From Mucilaginibacter mallensis (GTDB taxonomy: Bacteria > Bacteroidota > Bacteroidia > Sphingobacteriales > Sphingobacteriaceae), in NCBI RefSeq assembly GCF_900105165.1, contig NZ_LT629740.1, positions 2,418,001-2,482,000 on the forward strand: a stretch of DNA of 64,000 nt. The letters run 5' to 3'. The notes beneath the pieces were generated by a model. The model did not search any database. It saw only the letters and a program-made list of their open reading frames with translations, and was not told where the DNA came from. The position numbers and the translations under genes were made by a program. Positions 17,598 to 26,041 of this stretch are shown in pieces; positions within the stretch are counted from its first letter, which is position 1, and every line of letters begins with the position of its first letter.

Positions 17598-18212
17598 ATG
17601 TCGATAAAAGATAATATAAAAAGTAACCCAGGGCTAAAAAAGTTCATACATTGGATGCTTATACCCACCGGTGAAGCAAGGCCACGACTGTGGGTGAAAT
17701 GGTTTGTAAACCCGTTCGTTCATAAACGGGGGAGCGGATCAAGCATAAAATGGCGCACACGGGTTGATGTGTTGCCTTTTAATAAATTTGAGCTAGGCAA
17801 AAAATCAACCATTGAATCTTTCTCAACTATCAACAATGGAGTGGGTGATGTGATCATTGGCGATAATACCCTGATAGGCATGAGCAATGTGATTATAGGC
17901 CCTGTTAATATTGGCAACAACGTAATATTCGCCCAAAATATAGTTGCCAGTGGCTTAAACCATGAGTATACAGATGTAAATATGCCCATCTCTCAGCAAA
18001 AGATCCTGGTAGCGCCCATTATTATTGAGGATGATTGCTGGATCGCAGCCAACTCGGTGATAACCTCGGGTGTAACTGTTGGCAAGCATAGTGTTGTAGC
18101 CGGTGGCTCAGTAGTAACTAAAAGTATACCACCATATTCAGTTGCAGCCGGTAACCCGGCAAAAGTTATTAAGCAATATGATTTTACTAAGCAGGAGTGG
18201 GTACGTGTTTAA
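17598..18212 (+). CDS. hexapeptide-repeat (left-handed beta-helix) acyltransferase
   Basis: 204 residues. Residues from about 75 show the hexapeptide pattern (GDVIIGDNTLIGMSNV, then GPVNIGNNVIFAQN), with a later run of SVITSGVTVGKHSVVAGGSVVTKSIPPYSVAAGNPAKVIK (positions about 150-190), which is the end signature of the CatB/LacA/WcaF group. The likely catalytic His is in SGLNHEYTDV (about 117). It probably O-acetylates a sugar of the polymer in the cytoplasm using acetyl-CoA. Its stop overlaps that of the convergent sugar transferase by four bases. Confidence 0.85.
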   Translation: MSIKDNIKSNPGLKKFIHWMLIPTGEARPRLWVKWFVNPFVHKRGSGSSIKWRTRVDVLPFNKFELGKKSTIESFSTINNGVGDVIIGDNTLIGMSNVIIGPVNIGNNVIFAQNIVASGLNHEYTDVNMPISQQKILVAPIIIEDDCWIAANSVITSGVTVGKHSVVAGGSVVTKSIPPYSVAAGNPAKVIKQYDFTKQEWVRV

Positions 18213-19417
18213 ACGTTTTCCTTTTGCAATAGTGCCGGTATGGTTTTGAATATCAGTTTCAAATCTGTAGCAAGACTATGATTTTGGGCATAAGTATTAT
18301 CCAGCATCAATCTTTCTTCTTCGCTCATATCGCCCTTACCACGTTTTTCAACCTGCCATAAGCCTGTAATACCTGCCGGTGCTGCAAAACGCAGTGCATA
18401 TTTATCAGTGGTTAGTTTTTCAGCTTCATACAATGGCAACGGACGGTTGCCAACAATACTCATGTTGCCGATAAATACGTTCCACAGCTGCGGCAATTCA
18501 TCAATACTTAAATTCCTGATCACGTTGCCAATTTTGGTAATACGCGGATCGTCCTTTATTTTAATGAATGCCGATCCAACCATCGTTTTCCGTGAATCGA
18601 TATATTGTTTTTCGCACCATCTTACTTTATCAGCATATAGTGGGAATTGGCACTTGCCGTATGAAAGGCAGTCATTACATAAACTATCTGCATCTGCCGC
18701 AACTGTTGTTTGTTTATCATTCGCAGCCGCATCAATATTATATTGGTTTAAATGCTTGAGGTCTTTTAGTCTTTGATCAGCATTTACATACATGGAGCGA
18801 AATTTGTAAAACTTAAAAACCCGGTAACCGGTACCAACCCTAAATGAATAATAAAATGCCGGGCCCTTTGATTCCAGCTTAATCCACAAATAAACGACCA
18901 AAAACACAGGTGATAAACCCAATAAAGCCAAACCCGAGAAAAAGATATCAAATGCGCGTTTACCAAATGGGGTTTTATAAGTGGTAATAGGTTTTGTTTT
19001 TAAATTGGTTTTAAGATCAGCCCAATTGTTAATTAAAAAATTAACACGTTTTTCAATATGCTCAAAATTAACAGGCCGGGTAAAAAAATCTGTAATACCG
19101 GCGCTCAAAGCAATTTTACGCAAGTTTTTATCCATGTGTTTGCCTATTAATATTACAGGCACAGCAGGCAGGTTTTTTTTATGAAGACTTTCAATAAGGT
19201 TTACACCGTATTTACCCAATATGTCGCTTTTCGAGATAATAGCGACTATATTTAAATTTTTCGACTGCCATTCATTAATCAGATCATCATCAGTTTCAAA
19301 GTTGATAATTTGCCTTCCTTCAAAATTGCAAGAGTTAATTAATTCAGCATATAATTCAGCATCGAAACGGAGTAATGAAATTATTTGATCGCTTTTTGAT
19401 GAGGTAGAATCAGTCAT
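18209..19417 (-). CDS. pseudo-receiver fused to initiating sugar transferase (phosphoglycosyltransferase)
   Basis: 402 residues. Residues about 10-130 have a receiver-like alpha/beta pattern, ending DFFTRPVNFEHIEKRV, but the phospho-Asp position reads AIISKSD and the usual KP is RP, so it is a pseudo-receiver. From about 150 the bacterial sugar transferase domain follows: KRAFDIFFSG, one membrane helix, FKFYKFRSM (about 206), DPRITKIGNVIR and SIDELPQLWNVFIGNMSIVG, where the family's usual VGPRP is VGNRP. An insert of about 75 residues after KFRSM holds four Cys (CNDC, GKC, RWC). It would transfer a sugar-phosphate to undecaprenyl phosphate. A receiver gene lies six bases upstream on the same strand. 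Confidence 0.85.
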   Translation of the reverse strand: MTDSTSSKSDQIISLLRFDAELYAELINSCNFEGRQIINFETDDDLINEWQSKNLNIVAIISKSDILGKYGVNLIESLHKKNLPAVPVILIGKHMDKNLRKIALSAGITDFFTRPVNFEHIEKRVNFLINNWADLKTNLKTKPITTYKTPFGKRAFDIFFSGLALLGLSPVFLVVYLWIKLESKGPAFYYSFRVGTGYRVFKFYKFRSMYVNADQRLKDLKHLNQYNIDAAANDKQTTVAADADSLCNDCLSYGKCQFPLYADKVRWCEKQYIDSRKTMVGSAFIKIKDDPRITKIGNVIRNLSIDELPQLWNVFIGNMSIVGNRPLPLYEAEKLTTDKYALRFAAPAGITGLWQVEKRGKGDMSEEERLMLDNTYAQNHSLATDLKLIFKTIPALLQKENV

Positions 19418-19423
19418 AGTGGG

Positions 19424-19819
19424 CTATCTATTAATCCTTCGTAATATTACTCTCACACGCGCCTCAAGTTCGGCGGGGTTAAATGGCTTAACGATGTAAT
19501 CGTCGGCACCACTGTTTAAACACATGATCCTTTTTTCAGAGCTATCCTCGCCCGATACTATAATAACCGGTATAGTTTTAAAGAAATCGCTCGCCTGCAG
19601 CTGGCTGATCAGTTCAAGACCGTTTAATTTTGAGATATTAAGGTCGGAAATGATCAGATCGGGAATGTTGCCATTTTGTATGGATGTAAGCGCATCCATA
19701 CCATTAACGCATACTTCCGTTTCATATACATGGCTTAGGAATTGCTTTAAAATAAGCTGCATATATACATCATCTTCAACTATCAGGATTTTGATTTTAT
19801 TAGCTGGGGGTAAACTCAT
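19424..19819 (-). CDS. single-domain response regulator
   Basis: 131 residues, a complete receiver domain and nothing else. The acidic pocket is EDD (about 15-17), the phospho-acceptor Asp is in ISDLNIS (about 59), the Thr/Ser switch is VSGEDS (about 90) and the Lys is in VKPFN (about 112). It has no output domain, so it works by protein contact. It is co-transcribed with the pseudo-receiver sugar transferase six bases downstream, and a divergent Hpt gene starts 233 bases away, so it may pass a signal between a phosphorelay and polymer initiation. Confidence 0.9.
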   Translation of the reverse strand: MSLPPANKIKILIVEDDVYMQLILKQFLSHVYETEVCVNGMDALTSIQNGNIPDLIISDLNISKLNGLELISQLQASDFFKTIPVIIVSGEDSSEKRIMCLNSGADDYIVKPFNPAELEARVRVILRRINR

Positions 19820-20051
19820 AGGGAAATTAAAAACGATGTAGCTAAAATAATTAAAATTTTATTGTAAAGAGAAGTTTTATTGAAATGTAGATGTTTTGTT
19901 AAACAATTGTTAATGCTTTAATAAGTATAATAACTGTTGTTTATAAAACAACTATTTTTACGAAATATTCATTGTTATTGTTTCTTAATAATTTAATAAA
20001 ACTAATGGATGAATTTAACTATCTTAATACCTCCATTATATAAACCATTAT

Positions 20052-20408
20052 ATGAGTTATAGTAAACCATACAATCTGGCTATGATTTATGCCATTAGTG
20101 ATAATAACCAGGAGTTTTTTGAACAATTGATCTCCGTATTTGCTGATACTATAAGTAAAGACAATGAATTACTTAAAGAAACCGCAGTAAAAGGCGACTG
20201 GCGCGAGGTAGGACAGTTGGCCCACAAGATGAAATCATCGATAGGGCATTTCCAGGTAGATGTATTAAAGGATACCATATTACAACTGGAACACTACCAG
20301 AATAGCAGCCCCGATGAACTGAATGCGCATGTACGGGAACTTGACCGTGTAATTAATGATGTGTTAGTAAACTTAAAAGCGGAATTCCCCGAGATATTTA
20401 ACCAGTAG
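20052..20408 (+). CDS. Hpt-domain phosphotransfer protein
   Basis: 118 residues forming one Hpt four-helix domain. The phosphate-accepting His is in GQLAHKMKSSIGHF (about residues 58-71), the standard H-K-x-K-S context. It has no kinase domain of its own. It could relay phosphate between an outside histidine kinase and the receivers at 13759 and 19424. The 232-base gap upstream (19820-20051) is AT-rich with no promoter match I trust. Its stop abuts the convergent glycosyltransferase. Confidence 0.85.
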   Translation: MSYSKPYNLAMIYAISDNNQEFFEQLISVFADTISKDNELLKETAVKGDWREVGQLAHKMKSSIGHFQVDVLKDTILQLEHYQNSSPDELNAHVRELDRVINDVLVNLKAEFPEIFNQ

Positions 20409-21218
20409 TTACTTGATGTTAAATAACCGTTTTATCCGAATTACTAATCCTTTTGACATACCTCCGTCTATTTGAATACGGCGATCAGTTGTCCATACTA
20501 TAGCTTTTGGGCTTGTTACCCTGAAGAGTTTTCCAAATCCCTTTTTATTTAGTTTGAGCGCCAGGTAACCATCCTCATTAGTACCGGGAGGGTGATTAAA
20601 GCCATCAACCTGCAAGCCCTGCTCACGCCTGAAGCCGGAATTAAAGCCATAAACGTTCACGGCTTCGGCCTTAAAGTGCTTGTTGTATAGCTTGCTCAGA
20701 TCAGAGAAATGCTCATAAAAAAAATAAGTAAAACGCCCTGTGCTGCCAACCGGGATAAATGAGAAACGGCCATAAGTTATAGCCACATCATCATTATCAG
20801 CCAGGGGCTTAATCATTTCCTCTATCCAATCTTTAGGGTAAATCGTATCTGCATCAGCATTTAAGATGTATTTTCCCTTAGCTTTAGCTAGTCCTGCATT
20901 ACGTGCAGGTGTGATACCTTGTGTGGTTTCAAGTATACAGGTAACGCCACATGCTTTTACAAGATTTTCTGTGTTATCTTTTGAATTGTTGTTAACCACA
21001 ATAATCTCAACCGATCTATTGGTAATATTATTACACAACGAGGCCAGGGTAGGTGCTATGGTGGCTTCCTCATTATAGGCGGGCATCACTATAGAAACTT
21101 CGGGTTCACCTTTCAATAATTTTTGATAGGCAGCATTAACAACCGGGAGCTTATCAATTGTAAAGTTTTCACCGTTTAAGTAAGTATTGATGTAATGAGG
21201 GATAGACAGCGGTCTCAT
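20409..21218 (-). CDS. glycosyltransferase family 2
   Basis: 269 residues. GT-A motifs are VSIVMPAYNEEATIAPTL (about 41-58), VVNNNSKDNT (about 75-84), ETTQGITPARNAG (about 98) and NADADTIYP (about 119) as the DXD-type site. The tail is basic (SKGLVIRIKRLF), which suits binding to the membrane surface. It marks the right end of the polysaccharide locus. Specificity is unknown. Confidence 0.85.
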   Translation of the reverse strand: MRPLSIPHYINTYLNGENFTIDKLPVVNAAYQKLLKGEPEVSIVMPAYNEEATIAPTLASLCNNITNRSVEIIVVNNNSKDNTENLVKACGVTCILETTQGITPARNAGLAKAKGKYILNADADTIYPKDWIEEMIKPLADNDDVAITYGRFSFIPVGSTGRFTYFFYEHFSDLSKLYNKHFKAEAVNVYGFNSGFRREQGLQVDGFNHPPGTNEDGYLALKLNKKGFGKLFRVTSPKAIVWTTDRRIQIDGGMSKGLVIRIKRLFNIK

Positions 21219-21373
21219 AAAACAATAATACCAAATAAATACAATAGAATTTACCTGTAAGTTATAATCTTTTTAAATGAATAGAAAATAGTTAAATATT
21301 AGTCTGTTTTTTTTAGTTGAATTGCACAGTATTTATCCGCCTTAATATTTTTTTATTTTTTTTTCTGACAGCA

Positions 21374-21400
21374 GGCAACCTTTATGGATCGTGTTGCGTG
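21374..21400 (+). promoter_or_regulatory. candidate ECF-type promoter (autoregulation of the sigma operon)
   Basis: GGCAACC at 21374-21380 and CGTG at 21397-21400 are 16 bases apart, the spacing and AAC/CGT cores expected for extracytoplasmic-function sigma factors. It lies 49 bases before an ECF sigma gene. The TAnnTTTG box of the housekeeping factor is absent here. The rest of 21219-21448 is AT-rich without other clear signal. Confidence 0.45.
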
Positions 21401-21448
21401 ATAGGAAAAGATTAAACGATATTTACATAAGCAAAGTTTAGAACCCAT

Positions 21449-22093
21449 ATGGGCGAAGAAGAGCTACATCAACTGATCGGGGGCTGTAAAAAGCAGGATA
21501 GGAAAAGCCAGAAGATGCTTTATAAAGCGTTCTATGGCTTTGCTATGGGGATATGCTTGCGCTACGCCGGCAACAGGGATGAGGCTGCAGAAGTGATGAA
21601 TCAGGGTTTTTTCAAGATATTTACACGCATTGACAGCTATGATAGCGCCAAGCCTTTTAAGGCATGGCTGGGTAAAATAATGATCAATACTTCAATAGAT
21701 TACTACCGCTCGAATCTTAAAATGGCTTATGCTGATGATCTTGAAAAGGCCGAGCATATGAGCGATGGCGATATGGCCGATAAAAACCTGAGATATAATG
21801 ATCTTTTGGATATGGTGCAACGGCTTCCGCAAGCGTATAGAACGGTATTTAATCTTTTTGCAATTGAAGGTTACTCGCATGAGGAGATAGGCGAAATGCT
21901 GAATATAAATGCCGGTACATCTAAATCAAACCTGCATAAAGCAAGGCAAAAGCTAAAACAAATGGTTTTTGAGGCCGATGCAATGGCTAATAAAACTAAT
22001 TATAACAGGGGGATGGATTTTAATTCAATAGTAGCAATAAATGGGACAGACAATTTGAGGTCATTTTTCTTCAACAATAACATCAGGGGATGA
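21449..22093 (+). CDS. ECF-type RNA polymerase sigma factor
   Basis: 214 residues. Region 2 spans about 25-88 (RDEAAEVMNQGFFKIF and the end WLGKIMINTSIDYYR), and region 4 about 115-172 (LPQAYRTVFNLFAIEGYSHEEIGEMLNI, a helix-turn-helix). A tail of about 40 residues past region 4 is longer than usual and has no known motif. It opens a four-gene operon, overlapping the next gene's ATG with its TGA. That gene encodes a membrane-anchored barrel protein of the kind found beside ECF sigmas in Bacteroidetes, which may be its anti-sigma factor. Confidence 0.9.
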   Translation: MGEEELHQLIGGCKKQDRKSQKMLYKAFYGFAMGICLRYAGNRDEAAEVMNQGFFKIFTRIDSYDSAKPFKAWLGKIMINTSIDYYRSNLKMAYADDLEKAEHMSDGDMADKNLRYNDLLDMVQRLPQAYRTVFNLFAIEGYSHEEIGEMLNINAGTSKSNLHKARQKLKQMVFEADAMANKTNYNRGMDFNSIVAINGTDNLRSFFFNNNIRG

Positions 22094-23337
22094 AAATGGA
22101 TAAGGATAAAGAGTTAGATAACATTTTTAAAAGCGGATTGGAAAATCCCGATGATCATTCAGCACATCTGGATGATGATTGGGCCGCTATGGAAAAAATG
22201 TTGGATGACAATAAAAAACGCCCTGCTATTATTTATTGGCTGCCAATTTTAAGTGGTGTTGCTGCTTTGCTATTAATACTTTTTGGCATATGGTTTTTAA
22301 AACCTGTTGTTATGCATCAGCAAAAACCACAGCAAACTGTTGTTAACGATCAGAAAATGAAAGATGATATTGCGAACCATGAGCAAAAGAATCCCGGTAA
22401 AAGTGGCGGATCCACTCAGCAACAAGCTGTTGGGCAACAAAAGAATTTAACACCTGCCAATTTTACTAATAACAATTCACCTTATACCAGGCATAATTTT
22501 ATAAATAAGTCGTCAATTAACTCATCCGCTGATGGAGTCCGTCGCGATACTACCGGGGTAACACAATTGCCTGGCGCACAAAACCGGCAAACAGGTGATG
22601 AATTGCTGGCCTTTAATAATCAGCCTGTATATGATAATGCAACAATAGCGGGTCAAAACATTGATACAATTGATGTATCGCCTAAGGCAAGTACAAAAGC
22701 AATAGCACAAAATAAAGTCACTATAAAAAAATCATTTACGCAACATCCACGCTACGCATTAACTGTACTTGCGGCTTCGGATCTGAATGGGGTTAATTCA
22801 TTACAGGATTCTAAAGTGGGTACAAATATTGGTTTGTTATTTTCAGCAGGTGTATTTAAAAAATTAACTATCAGCACAGGCGTTACCTATACATCAAAAC
22901 CATATATGACAGGTTTTAACAATTACCACACTGCTTACCAGTTCCCTACCAACCCGGTAAGTGTGCAGGCTGATTGCCGTATGCTTGATATCCCGCTTAA
23001 TGTTGATTACCAGTTATATGCCAAACACCGTAATAAGTTTTCAGTAGGCACAGGTATATCATCCTATTTAATGCTGCATGAAAGCTATGATTTTAACTAT
23101 GCGGCAGGTTCAAGCGGGCCAGGTTATTTTAATGTACCTAATCCCAATAAATACTTCTTCAGCATACTCAACCTGCAGGCCACTTACACCCGGCAGGTAA
23201 ATTCAAAATTCGGTGTAAGCGTGCAACCATATTTAAAACTTCCTTTATCAAATGTAGGTGCCAGCCAGGTGAGGCTGCAAACAACGGGTGTTGCGGTAGG
23301 GCTCACCTGGAACATAAACCCGCTATCAAAACCCTAG
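22090..23337 (+). CDS. membrane-anchored outer-membrane-barrel protein, probable anti-sigma partner
   Basis: 415 residues. A charged N-terminal domain (about 1-45, with LDNIFKSGLENPDD and DDDWAAMEKMLDD) precedes one membrane helix (about 48-70). A low-complexity Gln/Asn linker (about 75-200) and a beta-rich C-terminal domain (about 215-415) with repeated GLLFSAGVF, STGVTYTSK and SVGTGISSY strands then follow, of PorT/outer membrane beta-barrel type. The overlap with the sigma gene (ATGA) argues for an anti-sigma role, with the N-terminus in the cytoplasm and the barrel reaching the outer membrane. That trans-envelope topology is inferred. The start at 22096 (second Met) is possible. Confidence 0.7.
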   Translation: MKMDKDKELDNIFKSGLENPDDHSAHLDDDWAAMEKMLDDNKKRPAIIYWLPILSGVAALLLILFGIWFLKPVVMHQQKPQQTVVNDQKMKDDIANHEQKNPGKSGGSTQQQAVGQQKNLTPANFTNNNSPYTRHNFINKSSINSSADGVRRDTTGVTQLPGAQNRQTGDELLAFNNQPVYDNATIAGQNIDTIDVSPKASTKAIAQNKVTIKKSFTQHPRYALTVLAASDLNGVNSLQDSKVGTNIGLLFSAGVFKKLTISTGVTYTSKPYMTGFNNYHTAYQFPTNPVSVQADCRMLDIPLNVDYQLYAKHRNKFSVGTGISSYLMLHESYDFNYAAGSSGPGYFNVPNPNKYFFSILNLQATYTRQVNSKFGVSVQPYLKLPLSNVGASQVRLQTTGVAVGLTWNINPLSKP

Positions 23338-23341
23338 AAAT

Positions 23342-23887
23342 ATGAAACACATAACATTTATTTTACTCGCCTGGATGAGCATCTCAAACCAGGCGGGGCA
23401 GACCCTCTATGCCTGTAAAAATGCAACTATCAGTCTTTTTTCATCAGCTCCAATAGAAGATATTAAAGCCACAACATCCACAGCAGCATCTGTTTACAAT
23501 GTTGCCACCGGCGAATTAGCCTTCAGCGTAGCTATCAGTTCATTCAAGTTTGATAAGGAATTAATGCAGGAGCATTTTAACTCCGATTATATGGAGAGTG
23601 ATAAATACCCTCGGGCAACCTTTAAGGGAAAGATCAATGAGAAAGTTGATATCACAAAAGACGGGAGCACAGCGGTAACGGTAACCGGCGAGCTTACCGT
23701 GCATGGTGTCACCCAAAAAAGAACCATACCCGGCAATGTGACAGTAAAGAATGGGATGATAACCATGACCTCAGAGTTTATGGTAAAATGCGCCGACCAT
23801 CATATTGAAATACCCCGGCTGGTATTCCATAACATAGCTGAAACCATAAAAATGAATGTTTCGGCAACTTATACACTTAATAAATAA
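23342..23887 (+). CDS. YceI-family periplasmic protein
   Basis: 181 residues with a signal peptide (about 1-20). The lipocalin-like YceI signature is seen in FSVAISSFKFDKELMQEHFNSDYMESDKYP (positions about 60-90, key residues Phe, Lys, Met-x-x-His-Phe, Asp-Tyr-Met) and in TVTGELTVHGVTQK (about 113). YceI proteins bind isoprenoid or amphipathic lipids in the periplasm. It lies four bases after the barrel protein gene, in the ECF operon. Confidence 0.9.
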   Translation: MKHITFILLAWMSISNQAGQTLYACKNATISLFSSAPIEDIKATTSTAASVYNVATGELAFSVAISSFKFDKELMQEHFNSDYMESDKYPRATFKGKINEKVDITKDGSTAVTVTGELTVHGVTQKRTIPGNVTVKNGMITMTSEFMVKCADHHIEIPRLVFHNIAETIKMNVSATYTLNK

Positions 23888-23908
23888 CACACCACAATAC
23901 TATATCAC

Positions 23909-24838
23909 ATGAAAAAGTACCTCATTTTATTTAGCCTGCTCATCATCAGCAAGGGCTTAATAGCACAGCAAACCGATACAACTAAAAGTAAAAGTTCAAC
24001 CTCATCGGCTGATTCATTATTGAACTCGATGAGCACTGATGATAAAAAACATCCTGTTGTTGCCTTTAAATCAACAAGGCTTATTTTATCGCAAAGCACA
24101 CAAACGGTAAAAAAGAACAACCTTAATTTTCAGATCATCCACCGTTTTGGTGATCTGGCTGGAAAGAATGGCGGCGGACAGGTTTTTTATGGACTGGATG
24201 ATATTAATGATGTATACATCGGCTTGGAATACGGTTTAACCGATAACCTGAATGTTGATTTTGGTAGAAGCACTTTCGGCAAGTTAGTTAATCTCGACCT
24301 TAAATATGCTGTATTGCATGAAACCAGCGATAGCAGCATACCGGTGTCACTAACATTGCTTGGCGAATCGGGTGTAAATACTTACGGATCGTATGATACC
24401 TTCAGCGACCGTTTGTCGTGGTTCGGGCAGGCGATCATCTCAAGAGAGATAACCTCAATATTTACCTTACAGGTATCCCCGGGTTATTTGAGCACCAATA
24501 CTGCTGATCCTAACGTTCTCGGAATTGAAACACATTTTTTTAACCTGGCTGGCGCGGCTAAGCTAAAAGTAACCAATCATATGAGTGTATTGGTTGATTA
24601 TGCGCATCCTTTCTCATCTTTCCGCACATCAGCCAATGGTTTCCATGATCCGCTTGGATTTGGTATTGAGATTGAAACCGGCGGTCACGTGTTTACTCTT
24701 AACATAACCAATGCTAACGCGATTGATCCTATCAATTATTTAAGTAATACACGGGAAAACTTTTCAAAAGGGCAATACCGTATAGGGTTCACTATTTCAA
24801 GGATATTTGATTTTAATCACAAGGAGACGTATAGGTAG
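23909..24838 (+). CDS. DUF5777-family outer membrane beta-barrel protein
   Basis: 309 residues with a signal peptide (about 1-21). The mature protein carries many short alternating-hydrophobic strands: IIHRFGDLAGKNGG, DVYIGLEYGLTDNLNVDFGRST, and a terminal FDFN strand region, as in the DUF5777 barrels that often stand next to YceI. The Ser/Thr-rich linker after the signal peptide is low complexity. The function is unknown. It is the last gene of the ECF operon and is followed by a strong terminator. Confidence 0.85.
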   Translation: MKKYLILFSLLIISKGLIAQQTDTTKSKSSTSSADSLLNSMSTDDKKHPVVAFKSTRLILSQSTQTVKKNNLNFQIIHRFGDLAGKNGGGQVFYGLDDINDVYIGLEYGLTDNLNVDFGRSTFGKLVNLDLKYAVLHETSDSSIPVSLTLLGESGVNTYGSYDTFSDRLSWFGQAIISREITSIFTLQVSPGYLSTNTADPNVLGIETHFFNLAGAAKLKVTNHMSVLVDYAHPFSSFRTSANGFHDPLGFGIEIETGGHVFTLNITNANAIDPINYLSNTRENFSKGQYRIGFTISRIFDFNHKETYR

Positions 24839-24851
24839 TCGGCTTAGAAAA

Positions 24852-24884
24852 AGACTTACGAAGTTTTAAAAACTTCGTAAGTCT
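24852..24884. terminator. terminator hairpin after the ECF operon
   Basis: AGACTTACGAAGTTTT (24852-24867) and its exact reverse complement (24869-24884) are separated by one base, so the real loop includes part of the A/T stretch. It sits 14 bases after the DUF5777 stop and can serve both strands, since the next operon ends here from the right. Confidence 0.75.
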
Positions 24885-24924
24885 CTAACCATGCGTCATT
24901 GCTGTAAGGAACGAAGACAATTAC

Positions 24925-25134
24925 TCAGGCTAAAGCTTCACACTGGTAACCGTGCTCAGTTACCAGTGTGATTATTTTTTCAGGACAAATATTATCACCC
25001 TCAACCCGCAATACATTATCGCAATCATCCAGATCGAAATTAATGTAGCTTGAGGGAAAATGCTGCAATAGCTTTTTGACCAGTAATTTTGACTGACCAA
25101 CTTTAGCAATATTTGTTTTGAAAACCTCTACCAT
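24925..25134 (-). CDS. small HMA-like protein without metal-binding cysteines
   Basis: 69 residues with a ferredoxin-like pattern: VEVFKTNIAKVGQSKLL, INFDLDDCDNVLRV and IITLVTEHGYQCEAL. The shape and length match heavy-metal-associated domains, but the M-x-C-x-x-C loop is replaced by NIAKVGQ, so copper chaperone activity is unlikely. It is the last gene of a four-gene reverse operon (VOC, DinB, VOC, this). The role is unknown. Confidence 0.7.
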   Translation of the reverse strand: MVEVFKTNIAKVGQSKLLVKKLLQHFPSSYINFDLDDCDNVLRVEGDNICPEKIITLVTEHGYQCEALA

Positions 25135-25149
25135 AATTAAATGGATATA

Positions 25150-25503
25150 TTATGGCTGGCGCAAAACCATGCTGTTACCATCGGGATCAGAAAACTCTGA
25201 AAATTTGCCCCACGGGGTAGGGTCAATATCTTTCATGGTTATGCCCTTTGCTCTTAATTCAGCCACTTCCTTTTCAATATCATCGGTGTACAATACCAGG
25301 CCCTGCGATGAGCCGGGAGCTATATTTTTAAACCAGGTTACTAATGATATAGATGTTGCTTGTCCGGCTAAACCTAATTGTAACCATGTGCTGCCATCGC
25401 CCATAGGGGCCTCAATTATAAGTTCAAAGCCAATTTTAAGGTAAAATTCCTTAGCAACTTGCTGGTCGCTTACCGGGATAGAGACTACTTCGATAAATTT
25501 CAT
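25150..25503 (-). CDS. VOC-family (glyoxalase/bleomycin-resistance-like) protein
   Basis: 117 residues, one VOC module pair of beta-alpha-beta-beta-beta units. EVVSIPVSDQQVAKEFYLKIGFEL begins the fold and DPDGNSMVLRQP closes it. Metal-binding positions are not all clear. The substrate is unknown. Together with the DinB-like gene 13 bases upstream it looks like a small detoxification or modification set. Confidence 0.85.
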   Translation of the reverse strand: MKFIEVVSIPVSDQQVAKEFYLKIGFELIIEAPMGDGSTWLQLGLAGQATSISLVTWFKNIAPGSSQGLVLYTDDIEKEVAELRAKGITMKDIDPTPWGKFSEFSDPDGNSMVLRQP

Positions 25504-25516
25504 AGTGATTTTAATT

Positions 25517-26041
25517 TTAGTAATTGATTTTGTTATAGATGTTTTTTAATTGATGAAGATGCCTTTTTGTATGCACTTCAATAAAGTTTGCTAATTCGGT
25601 TCTTGTTAGGTGACCAAACACAGGTAATTCAAAGCCAGTGCATGTTTTGGTCATATCCTTTACAGGTATGATCTGGTTTAATTGGGTTTTTAGTTGATCT
25701 AATGTAAGCAACAATTCTTCTTTATTATAATTTTTAGCAGGAGGAATTACAAAATCAGGCGACTGCATTCTTATGTCGAAATTTAAAAATGCCTCCCTGA
25801 TATTAGCTACATACACATTAGGTTGCCTTGTAGTTTCCTCGTCGGGGCCATTCATCAGGTCAACAAATCCTGAAACCGACAGGATAATATGCTGTGTGAC
25901 TTGTCCGGGTGTCCAGCTGCCCTCAAAAGGAATTTTATTGATCTGTTCATCATAAAATGAGGAAAGTATCAGTATAAATTCCTCAAAGGTTTTGTTGATT
26001 TCTGAGAGTGTTTTATTGTTATCTATCATATTTATATTCAT
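25517..26041 (-). CDS. DinB-family protein
   Basis: 174 residues, a four-helix bundle. GSWTPGQVTQHIILSVSG (about 45-62), with the metal-ligand His in QHI, and FIEVHTKRHLHQLKNI (about 152-167) with H-x3-H match the DinB_2 family of metal-dependent, thiol-transferase-like proteins. Its start overlaps the upstream VOC gene by four bases. The substrate is unknown. Confidence 0.85.
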   Translation of the reverse strand: MNINMIDNNKTLSEINKTFEEFILILSSFYDEQINKIPFEGSWTPGQVTQHIILSVSGFVDLMNGPDEETTRQPNVYVANIREAFLNFDIRMQSPDFVIPPAKNYNKEELLLTLDQLKTQLNQIIPVKDMTKTCTGFELPVFGHLTRTELANFIEVHTKRHLHQLKNIYNKINY

